From Pseudoalteromonas rubra (GTDB lineage Bacteria > Pseudomonadota > Gammaproteobacteria > Enterobacterales > Alteromonadaceae), in the NCBI RefSeq assembly GCF_005887115.1, contig NZ_PNCJ01000008.1, positions 186,001-250,000 of the forward strand: DNA of 64,000 nt. Direction: 5' to 3'. Within the stretch, counting starts at the first letter, position 1; each line of letters opens with the position of its first letter. This document shows positions 1 through 7,892 of the stretch, in pieces. Made by a program: the position numbers and the translations under genes. The notes under the pieces were generated by a model. The model saw nothing but the letters and a program-made list of their open reading frames with translations. It ran no database searches and was not told the origin of the DNA.

Positions 1-169
1 TGTCCAGTTCAGACTCAGAAAGTTCCGCTGTCAGATCAGCAAAATGCATGAACTCGGCATACACGCCAGTAACTGGCAATTGCGCATCGTTGCAGCTTTT
101 AAGGATTTTTTGAACTTTGAAATCAGAAAGTGCAGGTGCACCACGTAGGATCAACATAGGTATTTTCAT
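1..169 (-). CDS. purL: Phosphoribosylformylglycinamidine synthase, N-terminal fragment
   Basis: Only the first ~56 codons lie inside the window; the gene continues off the left edge. The translated start reads M-L-I-L-R-G-A-P-A-L-S and continues into a V-Y-A-E-F-M-H-F-A-D-L stretch, both matching the N-terminal region of large-type PurL (FGAM synthase). That enzyme makes FGAM from FGAR with glutamine and ATP in cytoplasmic de novo purine synthesis. Two in-frame ATGs compete, at 169 and at 157; neither has a clear Shine-Dalgarno, and the second gives the more usual family N-terminus. Being divergent from mltF is the usual gammaproteobacterial arrangement. Identity is strong, the exact start is not. 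Confidence 0.88.
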   Translation of the reverse strand, partial: MKIPMLILRGAPALSDFKVQKILKSCNDAQLPVTGVYAEFMHFADLTAELSESELD

Positions 170-204
170 CCGGGGTTAAGGATTGAACGATATTTTGGGC
201 CGCC

Positions 205-210
205 ATTATA
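205..210 (-). promoter_or_regulatory. Candidate purL -10 box
   Basis: On the minus strand a perfect TATAAT lies about 36-48 bases upstream of the two possible purL starts. The matching -35 position is poor (TTAAAT-like at 17 bp), so the promoter may need an activator or be repressor-controlled. No PurR-like palindrome was recognised. Confidence 0.5.
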
Positions 211-243
211 GTCGATTTGGCCTCCTTATTTAACTCAAATTTA

Positions 244-288
244 GCAATTATCGAAAAAAAGCCCCTTCACAAAAGGGCCGTTAATTGC
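244..288. promoter_or_regulatory. Nested inverted repeat between purL and mltF
   Basis: A perfect 7-bp outer repeat (GCAATTA / TAATTGC) encloses an inner imperfect GC-rich stem (GCCCCTT / AAGGGCC). On the minus strand the inner stem is directly followed by seven Ts, so it looks like a Rho-independent terminator pointing toward purL. No minus-strand gene lies upstream to terminate. It may be an attenuator, the end of a small RNA, or chance. Confidence 0.45.
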
Positions 289-340
289 GAGCATGGACCC
301 CTCTGTCACCGACGTTAAACCAAGGAGCCAAAAGTCAGTT

Positions 341-1729
341 ATGCGCGTACTTTCCTCTGTGCTGATACTGTGCTGTGTGCTGTTATTGAGCAGCTGCGAA
401 AAAATGCCTGCCACTCAGTTGCAGCGGATCAAAACGCAGGAAGTGATCCGCATTGGGACTTTGGTTGGGCCCGCGACCTTTTATCAGGGTATTGGCGGTG
501 AACAGGGGTTTGAATATGAATTGGCAGCGCAGTTTGCTGATGAACTAGGCGTTGAGCTGCAGATGGTGCCTTTTTTCAGTTTGAAAAAGCTGTTTGAACG
601 CCTGCAAAATGGCGATCTGGACATTGCTGCAGCCGGACTCAGCTATCATCCGCAGCGAGCAGCTCACTTTAGGTTTGGCCCTAGCTATCGGGAGATCAGC
701 CAAAAATTAGTGTTTAAGCAAGGGAACGCCCGACCACGTAATTTTGCTCAGTTAAACGGCCCCGTTACCGTTTTAGCCGACAGCCACCATGTGCTCTCTT
801 TACAAACAGCACAGCAGCAATACCCTGAACTTAGCTGGCAGGCGGTCGACGACCGTGATCAGGAAGAACTATTGCAAGGGATCATAGACGGTGATGTTCA
901 GTATACCGTTGTTGACTCGCACTCTCTGGCACTGTTTCGGCGCTATCATCCCAATGTCAGTATCGCCTTTTCAGTCACTCAGGCCGATCCGGTTGCCTGG
1001 GTGCTGCGTCACGATAAAGACGATTCATTATTTGCGTTACTGCCGCCGTTTTTTGCCAAGATGCAACACTCTGCACAGCTGGCGGCACTTGAAGAAAAGT
1101 ACTTTGGTCATGTCAAACGCTTTAACTATGTCAACACTCTGGCTTTCGTCGAAGCAAGTAAATCCACGCTGCCAAAATATCAGGACTGGTTTATCCAATA
1201 TGCGGAGCAACACCAGCTCGACTGGCGCTTACTGGCCGCATTGAGCTACCAGGAATCCATGTGGAACCCCAGAGCTAAGTCTCCCACAGGCGTGCGTGGG
1301 ATCATGATGCTGACCCAACGTACCGCCAAGCAGGTGGGCGTAACCCACAGACTGAAACCCGAACAAAATATTCGTGGTGGAGCTCGCTATTTGCGTAAGC
1401 TTATTAACCGCATTCCCAAGCAAATCAGTGCACCAGACAGAACCTGGTTCGCACTGGCTGCGTATAACGTTGGGTGGGGTCATGTGAATGATGCTCGTAA
1501 GCTGACCGAACGCCAGGGCGCAGACCCAATGAGCTGGGCCGAGGTGAAAAAACGACTACCACTGCTCACCAAAAAGCGCTACTATCGAAAGACTAAATAT
1601 GGATATGCGCGCGGCGATGTGGCAGTAACTTATGTAGATAATATTCGCCGGTACTACGACGCCCTGATCTGGTTAGACGAAAATGGGGCCCTTCAAGCCA
1701 ATACGGACTCAGAGAAACCCACTCACTGA
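341..1729 (+). CDS. mltF: Membrane-bound lytic murein transglycosylase F
   Basis: MltF cleaves the MurNAc-GlcNAc bond of peptidoglycan with formation of 1,6-anhydroMurNAc, at the inner face of the outer membrane. The chosen ATG opens a lipoprotein signal ending L-L-L-S-S-C, with an AAGGAG 13 bases upstream. An in-frame ATG 16 codons earlier would put hydrophilic residues before the signal and has no ribosome site. The first half is a periplasmic-binding-like (SBP_bac_3) domain; the second half is an SLT domain with the catalytic-glutamate motif S-Y-Q-E-S, followed by G-V-R-G-I-M-M-L and A-L-A-A-Y-N-V-G. This two-domain order is diagnostic of MltF. Length is close to E. coli MltF. purL and tadA as neighbours fit the conserved gene order. 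Confidence 0.95.
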   Translation: MRVLSSVLILCCVLLLSSCEKMPATQLQRIKTQEVIRIGTLVGPATFYQGIGGEQGFEYELAAQFADELGVELQMVPFFSLKKLFERLQNGDLDIAAAGLSYHPQRAAHFRFGPSYREISQKLVFKQGNARPRNFAQLNGPVTVLADSHHVLSLQTAQQQYPELSWQAVDDRDQEELLQGIIDGDVQYTVVDSHSLALFRRYHPNVSIAFSVTQADPVAWVLRHDKDDSLFALLPPFFAKMQHSAQLAALEEKYFGHVKRFNYVNTLAFVEASKSTLPKYQDWFIQYAEQHQLDWRLLAALSYQESMWNPRAKSPTGVRGIMMLTQRTAKQVGVTHRLKPEQNIRGGARYLRKLINRIPKQISAPDRTWFALAAYNVGWGHVNDARKLTERQGADPMSWAEVKKRLPLLTKKRYYRKTKYGYARGDVAVTYVDNIRRYYDALIWLDENGALQANTDSEKPTH

Positions 1730-1847
1730 TCTGCAAGGCGTCCAGTTAGGTATCCGGTGTGAATTTCAGCGCCTGTCATCAGGCTGACACACTATTACGA
1801 TATAGCTGTCGCGCGTAGTTGTTCTCTCACTCAAAATGGAGGTTACG

Positions 1848-2557
<710 letters not shown>

Positions 2558-2643
2558 CTAGCGTATTGTCGCGAACTGCGCACTGTGACAGTTATATTGC
2601 TAAAATTAGCAAATTGCCATGGCTCATTGACATCAAATTAAGC

Positions 2644-2649
2644 TATAAT
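2644..2649 (+). promoter_or_regulatory. Candidate gsk -10 box
   Basis: A perfect TATAAT lies about 46 bases upstream of the gsk ATG. A TTGACA occurs only 11 bases upstream of it, too close to be its -35; at 17 bp there is no good match. Moderate support only. Confidence 0.4.
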
Positions 2650-2694
2650 TCGCCGCTTTTTTTATTTGACGAGCTCAACACACACGGGTAAAAC

Positions 2695-3999
2695 ATGAAA
2701 TTTCCGGGCCGCAGAAGACATAAACATTATTTTCCAGTCGAAGATAAAGACCCTATAATTAACCAGTTACATGTCGTTGATCGACTTAAACGCAACTACA
2801 TTTGTGGTATTGACCAAATCGTAGTGGATATCGAAGCTAAGGTTGATCAGGCCTTCCTTGATGAGTTTGGGCTGCAACGCGGTATGTCTCAAGTGATAGA
2901 CAATGATGTCACCAACGCGCTCTATGACCGCCTGAAACGTGATGACATGATTGACTATGAATTTGCTGGCGGCACCATAGGCAATACCATGCACAACTAC
3001 TCCGTGCTGGCAGATAGCCGTTCGGTATTGTTGGGCGTAATGAGCGAAAACATTCAAATAGGCAGCTATGCCTACAAGTTTTTGTGTAACACCTCCAGCC
3101 GCGTCGATCTTGATTACCTGCAACCTGTGCCCGGTCCTATCGGTCGTTGCTTTACCCTGATTGACGACAGTGGCGAACGTACCTTCGCGATCAGCGCCGG
3201 TATGATGAACCACCTGAAACCAGAGTCTATCGACAAGTCGTTGATTGAAAACGCCTCAGCGTTGGTGATCAGCGCCTATCTGATGCGTACCTCAGGCGAA
3301 GAAACCATGACTCAGGCAACCATGCAGGCAGTGAAGTATGCCAACGATGCGGGTGTGCCTGTCGTACTCACGCTCGGCACTAAGTTCCTGATCGAACAAG
3401 ACCCCACGTGGTGGGCAGAATTTGTTGAAAAACACGTTGATATTCTGGCCATGAACGAGGAAGAAGGCGAAGCCATCACTGGCTTTGACGATCCCTTACT
3501 GGCTGCTGATAAAGCACTCGATTGGGTAGATTTAGTGATCTGTACGGCCGGTCCAAAAGGTCTGTTTATGGCCGGTTACGTTGATGATGAGAAGAAACGC
3601 GAAACCGAATACCCGCTACTGCCTGGCGCCATTCCTGAATTCAATCAATATGAATTCTCAAGAGCAATGCGTCGCAGCGCTTGCGAAAAGCCAATCAAAG
3701 CATACAGCCACACCGCCCCTTACATGGGTGGTCCTGACACCATTAAAAACACCAATGGTGCCGGGGATTGTGCACTAGCAGCGGTATTGCATGACCTGTC
3801 TGCCAATGTGTATCACAAGATCAATGTACCCAATTCGGCCAAGCATGAGCAGCATGCCATCACCTACTCTTCACTGGCGCAGATCAGCAAATATGCTAAC
3901 CGCGCCAGCTATGAAGTCTTAGTTCAGCACTCGCCGCGCCTGTCGCGAGGTTTGCCAGAGCGAGAAGACTCGCTGGAACAAACCTACTGGGACCAGTAA
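2695..3999 (+). CDS. gsk: Inosine-guanosine kinase
   Basis: Phosphorylates inosine and guanosine to IMP and GMP with ATP in purine salvage. The 434-aa product follows E. coli Gsk nearly end to end, from the opening M-K-F-P-G-R through G-G-T-I-G-N-T-M-H-N-Y-S and C-N-T-S-S-R to the closing L-P-E-R-E-D-S-L-E. The PfkB/ribokinase-family signature is the N-T-N-G-A-G-D motif near residue 353, whose Asp is the catalytic base. The same-length match leaves little doubt. It stands alone between tadA and the glutaminase gene and ends at a strong terminator. The purine phosphoribosyltransferase a little downstream (minus strand) would act in the same salvage pathway. Confidence 0.96.
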   Translation: MKFPGRRRHKHYFPVEDKDPIINQLHVVDRLKRNYICGIDQIVVDIEAKVDQAFLDEFGLQRGMSQVIDNDVTNALYDRLKRDDMIDYEFAGGTIGNTMHNYSVLADSRSVLLGVMSENIQIGSYAYKFLCNTSSRVDLDYLQPVPGPIGRCFTLIDDSGERTFAISAGMMNHLKPESIDKSLIENASALVISAYLMRTSGEETMTQATMQAVKYANDAGVPVVLTLGTKFLIEQDPTWWAEFVEKHVDILAMNEEEGEAITGFDDPLLAADKALDWVDLVICTAGPKGLFMAGYVDDEKKRETEYPLLPGAIPEFNQYEFSRAMRRSACEKPIKAYSHTAPYMGGPDTIKNTNGAGDCALAAVLHDLSANVYHKINVPNSAKHEQHAITYSSLAQISKYANRASYEVLVQHSPRLSRGLPEREDSLEQTYWDQ

Positions 4000-4004
4000 G
4001 TAAT

Positions 4005-4032
4005 AAAAACGGGCGCCGCAGCGCCCGTTTTT
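4005..4032. terminator. Bidirectional Rho-independent terminator
   Basis: A GC-rich stem (CGGGCGC / GCGCCCG) with a 4-base CGCA loop, flanked by five As on the left and five Ts on the right. It sits between the convergent stops of gsk and the glutaminase gene and can serve both. Confidence 0.9.
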
Positions 4033-4046
4033 ATTTGCACATCACG

Positions 4047-4976
4047 CTAAAACAAAGCGGTGCCCAGCTTTTCTGCCAGTAACTCCAGCGCCGCAATACC
4101 AGCCACGGAATTACCCACTTTGTCTAACCCCGGCGACCACACCGCTACCGTAAAGCGCTCTGGCGCCACTGCGATTATGGTACCCGACACCCCGGATTTA
4201 CCCGGCATACCTACCCGATAGGCAAAGTCTCCGGCAGCATCATACAACCCACTGGTAAACAACAGAGAATTAAGCTGCTGTGTCTGCCGTGCACTGAGTA
4301 CCCGCTGGCCACTTTGCTGGCATACGCCGCCGGTTGAAAGATAAGAAAATGCCTGCGCCAGTTCACACACATTCAGCTCAATAGCGCAAAAGTTAAAATA
4401 CGACCACAGCACTTCTTCAACCTGATTGTCAAAGTTACCAAATGACTTCATCAGATAGGCCATGGCGGCATTGCGGTAGCGATGGTCGTACTCAGACTGT
4501 GCCACCACCTTGTTAATGCTCACCTTAGGATTAGCGGTATGGCTGCGGTAGCTCTCCAGCATAGTGTGGATGGGCGCACTCAGGCGGCTGAACAGAGCAT
4601 CGCAGGTGACGATTGCACCGGCATTGATAAAAGGATTACGGGGAATGCCGTTTTCAAACTCAAGCTGAGTCAATGAATTAAATGCCGTGCCAGACGGCTC
4701 TTTACCTACCCGCTGCCAAAGCTCATCGCCATAACGCTGTAAGGCGAGCGTCAGAGTCATCACCTTGGAGACTGACTGAATGGTAAAACGGCTATCGCAG
4801 TGACCCGCACGATAAGTCTGCCCGTCGGCAGTGTGCAAGGCGATGGCAAATTGTCCCAGAGATTGCTCAGCCAAAGCAGGAATATAATCAGCCACTTTTC
4901 CCTGATGGGACAGGGGCTGCACTTGCTGTGCAACCTGTTGCAAAATGGCCTGATAATCGGGCGTAGCAGTAGTCAT
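4047..4976 (-). CDS. glsB: Glutaminase
   Basis: Hydrolyses L-glutamine to glutamate and ammonia in the cytoplasm. It is a beta-lactamase-fold serine enzyme: the S-V-S-K motif near residue 68 carries the catalytic Ser and the general-base Lys. Other family blocks are G-K-V-A-D-Y-I-P-A-L, G-I-P-R-N-P-F-I-N-A-G-A, L-M-K-S-F-G-N-F and P-G-K-S-G-V-S-G. At 309 aa it equals the short bacterial glutaminases and resembles E. coli YneH (GlsB) more than YbaS; the GlsA/GlsB choice is my reading from memory. It is a monocistronic gene bounded by terminators on both sides. Confidence 0.93.
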   Translation of the reverse strand: MTTATPDYQAILQQVAQQVQPLSHQGKVADYIPALAEQSLGQFAIALHTADGQTYRAGHCDSRFTIQSVSKVMTLTLALQRYGDELWQRVGKEPSGTAFNSLTQLEFENGIPRNPFINAGAIVTCDALFSRLSAPIHTMLESYRSHTANPKVSINKVVAQSEYDHRYRNAAMAYLMKSFGNFDNQVEEVLWSYFNFCAIELNVCELAQAFSYLSTGGVCQQSGQRVLSARQTQQLNSLLFTSGLYDAAGDFAYRVGMPGKSGVSGTIIAVAPERFTVAVWSPGLDKVGNSVAGIAALELLAEKLGTALF

Positions 4977-5036
4977 AGAGAGCTAAATTCATATCAATAA
5001 GCACAATAGCGCGAGTGTAACAGATCTGCGCCCACA

Positions 5037-5072
5037 AAAAAGCCGCACTGATATCGCTCAGTGCGGCTTTTT
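5037..5072. terminator. Rho-independent terminator for the phosphoribosyltransferase gene
   Basis: A stem GCCGCACTGA / TCAGTGCGGC with a 6-base loop, flanked by A and T runs. On the minus strand it follows the phosphoribosyltransferase stop by about 20 bases. Confidence 0.88.
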
Positions 5073-5092
5073 AGATAACAATTCAGCCTGAT

Positions 5093-5656
5093 TTACTTCG
5101 TAAACAAGTCTTTGATATTGGCCAAATCTGATTTTCCGGCAATCAACTCGTCCGGCGTTAATCCTGATAACTCATGGGGGAAGACCAGCCATTCGTCCGA
5201 CTCATGGATAAAGTAATCCGGCGTCATTGGGACTTTTTTATTCGTCGGCTTGTAGTACGGGCAGGCAACACGAATGTCTTTTGGCAGGTTCAGGCGCATC
5301 AGCTCTTCGAGCTTTTCACGCAGCGCATAAATACTGCGGCCCGAATCAAACACATCGTCCACAATCAGCAAAGAGTCACCTGCATTGGCGTTTTCAACAA
5401 TATAATGCAAACCGTGTACTTTGATCTCTTTCGACTGCTTGCCGATACCATAGTAAGACGACGTACGCACCGCAATGTGGTCTGTTTCTATGCCCTTGTA
5501 ATCATAGTATTCCTGAACCGCAATCCCGATAGGCGCACCACCTCGCCAAATGCCGATAATAAAGTCAGGACGAAAGCCGTCTTCATAAACCTGAGCCGCC
5601 AGTCGAAATGAATCTTCAAGTAATTGTTGCGCCGTGATATAGCACTTGTCAGACAT
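5093..5656 (-). CDS. Purine-type phosphoribosyltransferase (hypoxanthine/guanine family)
   Basis: Transfers a phosphoribosyl group from PRPP to a base, most likely hypoxanthine or guanine, in purine salvage. The type I PRTase PRPP loop L-I-V-D-D-V-F-D-S-G-R-S lies near residues 97-108. An I-G-I-W-R-G-G-A-P-I-G motif supplies the N-terminal PPi loop. At 187 aa the length fits HGPRT/XGPRT enzymes, but the sequence differs from E. coli Hpt and Gpt. It resembles proteins annotated as hypoxanthine phosphoribosyltransferase in marine gammaproteobacteria, so no symbol is given and base specificity is inferred. It is divergent from the DinB-fold gene, with 240 bp between them. Confidence 0.82.
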   Translation of the reverse strand: MSDKCYITAQQLLEDSFRLAAQVYEDGFRPDFIIGIWRGGAPIGIAVQEYYDYKGIETDHIAVRTSSYYGIGKQSKEIKVHGLHYIVENANAGDSLLIVDDVFDSGRSIYALREKLEELMRLNLPKDIRVACPYYKPTNKKVPMTPDYFIHESDEWLVFPHELSGLTPDELIAGKSDLANIKDLFTK

Positions 5657-5779
5657 ACAAACCCCGTGTCATTGAGCAAAGAACACCGCACAAACCTGAG
5701 TGAAACAGGTACCATTACAAGCACCCCATCAGACAGCACGGCTGAGAATAACGTATAACCGAGTATTTTAGCTGAGTCG

Positions 5780-5812
5780 AAAAAAAATTGCTTGCGCTAG
5801 CGCAGTTTTTTT
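5780..5812. terminator. Terminator-like palindrome in a divergent intergenic region
   Basis: Eight As, then the perfect palindrome TGCGCTAGCGCA, then G and seven Ts. It has the form of a Rho-independent terminator on the plus strand. However, both flanking genes are transcribed away from it, so it has no obvious gene to end. Confidence 0.5.
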
Positions 5813-5837
5813 ACAAGATGATGAACCTGAATAAGAC

Positions 5838-5867
5838 TTGTGTTACCGGCTCACCGTGGTTTATAAC
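5838..5867 (+). promoter_or_regulatory. Candidate promoter of the DinB-fold gene
   Basis: TTGTGT, an 18-bp spacer and TATAAC, ending about 29 bases before the ATG. A GAAGGAA ribosome site precedes the start. Confidence 0.5.
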
Positions 5868-5896
5868 TCTGCGCAGGTATTCTGAAGGAAACAGCT

Positions 5897-6442
5897 ATGA
5901 ACCAACTTACTCAGTTCGGATTACTCGCCGACTACAACCAATGGATGAATAAAAAAGTCTTTCAGGCAGCGGCGCGTCTGAGCGAAGCGGCATTAACACA
6001 GGACCAGGGGGCTTTTTTTGGCTCGGTACTGGGCACCTTAAACCACCTTGTGGTGGCTGACACTATCTGGCTAAAGCGCTTTGCTTCAAACGCTGCCTGC
6101 GCCAGAGCTCTGCAACCCATATTGGAACAGCCAGACCCCACCAGCCTGGACCAGTGCCTTTTTAATGACCTGACTCGCCTGACTACACATCGTCAGTGGC
6201 TCGACAAACACATTTTATGTTTTATCAGTGAACTACAAGAATCCGATTTAAACGCCATCCTGACCTACCGAAATACCAAAGGCATTGTTTTCAGCAAGCC
6301 TCTGAATAGTGTGCTTATGCACTTTTTTAATCATCAGACTCATCACAGGGGGCAAGTTTCTACTCTCTTTTCTCAACTGGGTGAAGATATAGGTGATACA
6401 GATCTACTGCTGCTCATTGGCAATGTCGACATCCAGATATAG
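5897..6442 (+). CDS. DinB/YfiT-fold putative metalloenzyme
   Basis: A 181-aa protein of the DinB family (PF05163): a four-helix bundle with three histidines that bind a divalent metal. The histidines are visible as L-N-H-L near residue 50 and F-F-N-H-Q-T-H-H-R-G-Q near residues 144-154, the family's C-terminal signature. Members include thiol-dependent transferases and many uncharacterised proteins; the name comes from DNA-damage induction in Bacillus and does not imply polymerase activity. No signal peptide is visible, so it should be cytoplasmic. It is a single gene with its own promoter. Family assignment is good, reaction unknown. Confidence 0.82.
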   Translation: MNQLTQFGLLADYNQWMNKKVFQAAARLSEAALTQDQGAFFGSVLGTLNHLVVADTIWLKRFASNAACARALQPILEQPDPTSLDQCLFNDLTRLTTHRQWLDKHILCFISELQESDLNAILTYRNTKGIVFSKPLNSVLMHFFNHQTHHRGQVSTLFSQLGEDIGDTDLLLLIGNVDIQI

Positions 6443-6574
6443 CAAATTGGTATAACGGAAGCCGCAAACACTTTACCCTGGTTTATTCGCTATTGCAGGT
6501 GTCCACTTGCCAGATCAGAGCTATCCAGCGTGAGCACCCTGGCTACAAGTTCCTTATCACACTGACGTAGAACT

Positions 6575-6609
6575 ATTACATTCAGATACATGAATAAAAC
6601 TAATGTAAT
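6575..6609. promoter_or_regulatory. Inverted repeat ATTACATT-N19-AATGTAAT
   Basis: A perfect 8-bp inverted repeat about 90 bp upstream of the secreted HExxH protein gene, in an AT-rich stretch. The spacing suits a dimeric regulator, though AT-rich chance pairing is possible. Confidence 0.35.
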
Positions 6610-6696
6610 TTAAAAATTAATATATTGTGTTTAAATTCCGCGCAATGTACCCTAATCAGGTTCTCTGTGACACTACAAAATCAATAAGGAAAATGA

Positions 6697-7842
6697 ATGA
6701 AACATACCCTACTGGTAGTAGCAATCGCGACAACTTCCTTTGCCGCAAACGCTGCTAGAACAATTTCCGCAAGCGCCTATGGTCATACTCAGGAACAAGG
6801 GAAAGCCGCGGCAATCTCTTCGCTTGAGCAACGTGCAAATGGTAATCCACTTTCCAACGTACGTGCCAGCTGTCGTTCAGAAAGTTATCCATTACCATGG
6901 TATTGTACAGCAACGGCCCAGGTTGCAACGCTCTCTTACGGGAGTGACAGCTATGAAATGTGTGGACGCTCACACAGTAAACATGATGCGACGGCGAGAT
7001 TCGAAGCTGCCATTGGTCGAAAATCCTGTGACAGTAACAAGTACTCGACCTATCGCTCAAATTTCGCAGTCAATGAAAGCAGCTTTGCCGGTAATGCATG
7101 TGATTACACGTCGCCTAAGGGGCGCTTATTTAACAGTATCTGGTTACTGGATAATGCAGATAAATCTGGTGATAACTCGATTTTAGGCTGGGCCTATCAC
7201 GAGACTCAAAAAGACGTACACAACACCCATTCTATTTGCGATGAAGGTGTTTATGCCAGATTCAAATGGAAGAAAAAATTCTACAGCTGGGAATGGGTAA
7301 AACGGTCAGAAATGAGCATCAGCCGTCCGGGTTTGTATGATCAGGATGTGATTGGACGGGCTGCAACCTTAGTGCACGAAGCAAGACACATGGACAAAGC
7401 ACATGGTAGCGCCGGTGGCGCCTGTAGTGGTTCAAGCTGTGATTCCAATTGGAGTTATAATGGCTCGAACACCTATGAAGCTTTGTGGTTGTGGTGGTTC
7501 GCAGTAAATGGCAAAGATGCAACTCCGGCCATGCGTGCCAGCGCGGAACAGCAGGCAAACTACACTATCAATCATCGTTTTGTTACGCCACCGCCATATC
7601 ATGCAGATAAAGATGCTGAAATTATTAATAAATCAACAGCATCTGGGTTAACACGCCCAATGGAGCCTTCAAAAACAGTCACTTATACTGCTGCGGGAGG
7701 AGTTGAATCAACCGTTCGTTCACAAGCAAAATCTGGCTTTGTAAATAAATACGGTAAACAACCAACCAAAGTAGAATGCCGTCATAACCCACACAGTATG
7801 GGGCCACCTCCGTGGATCTGTGTCGCGACAGGCCCAAGATAA
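6697..7842 (+). CDS. Secreted HExxH protein with duplicated PWxC modules (unknown family)
   Basis: A 381-aa exported protein I do not recognise. The N-terminus is a Sec signal peptide (cleavage after A-A-N-A near residue 19). Residues ~24-75 and ~326-381 resemble each other: each has small/polar residues, a Gln/Ala helix-like stretch, V-x-x-C, then P-W-Y-C-T-A-T or P-W-I-C-V-A-T. Between them lies a cysteine-containing domain with H-E-A-R-H at residues 227-231 and a further His at 236. A downstream Y-E-A-L-W (Glu 261) could be a third zinc ligand, as in gluzincins. A zinc peptidase or lysin role is inference. About ten cysteines suggest disulfides. A GGAAAATGA-type ribosome site precedes the ATG. 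The next gene also encodes an exported protein and is only 50 bp away. Confidence 0.7.
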   Translation: MKHTLLVVAIATTSFAANAARTISASAYGHTQEQGKAAAISSLEQRANGNPLSNVRASCRSESYPLPWYCTATAQVATLSYGSDSYEMCGRSHSKHDATARFEAAIGRKSCDSNKYSTYRSNFAVNESSFAGNACDYTSPKGRLFNSIWLLDNADKSGDNSILGWAYHETQKDVHNTHSICDEGVYARFKWKKKFYSWEWVKRSEMSISRPGLYDQDVIGRAATLVHEARHMDKAHGSAGGACSGSSCDSNWSYNGSNTYEALWLWWFAVNGKDATPAMRASAEQQANYTINHRFVTPPPYHADKDAEIINKSTASGLTRPMEPSKTVTYTAAGGVESTVRSQAKSGFVNKYGKQPTKVECRHNPHSMGPPPWICVATGPR

Positions 7843-7859
7843 CACTCGTTTTAACACTC

Positions 7860-7880
7860 AGCCCCTGCAAAGGGGCTTTT
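7860..7880 (+). terminator. Short hairpin with T-tail between two secreted-protein genes
   Basis: AGCCCCT / AGGGGCT with a GCAA tetraloop, followed by TTTT. It looks like a weak terminator or attenuator that would lower expression of the downstream gene relative to the upstream one. Confidence 0.55.
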
Positions 7881-7892
7881 GAGAGGTATTGT

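Noticed and set aside
5174..5611. Frame antisense to the phosphoribosyltransferase gene
   Set aside because: Lies entirely within the opposite-strand PRTase, which has a full PRPP motif.
7812..7892. Upstream extension of the second secreted protein
   Set aside because: It would read through the preceding gene's last codons and a hairpin; the ATG at 7893 has a ribosome site and begins a signal peptide.
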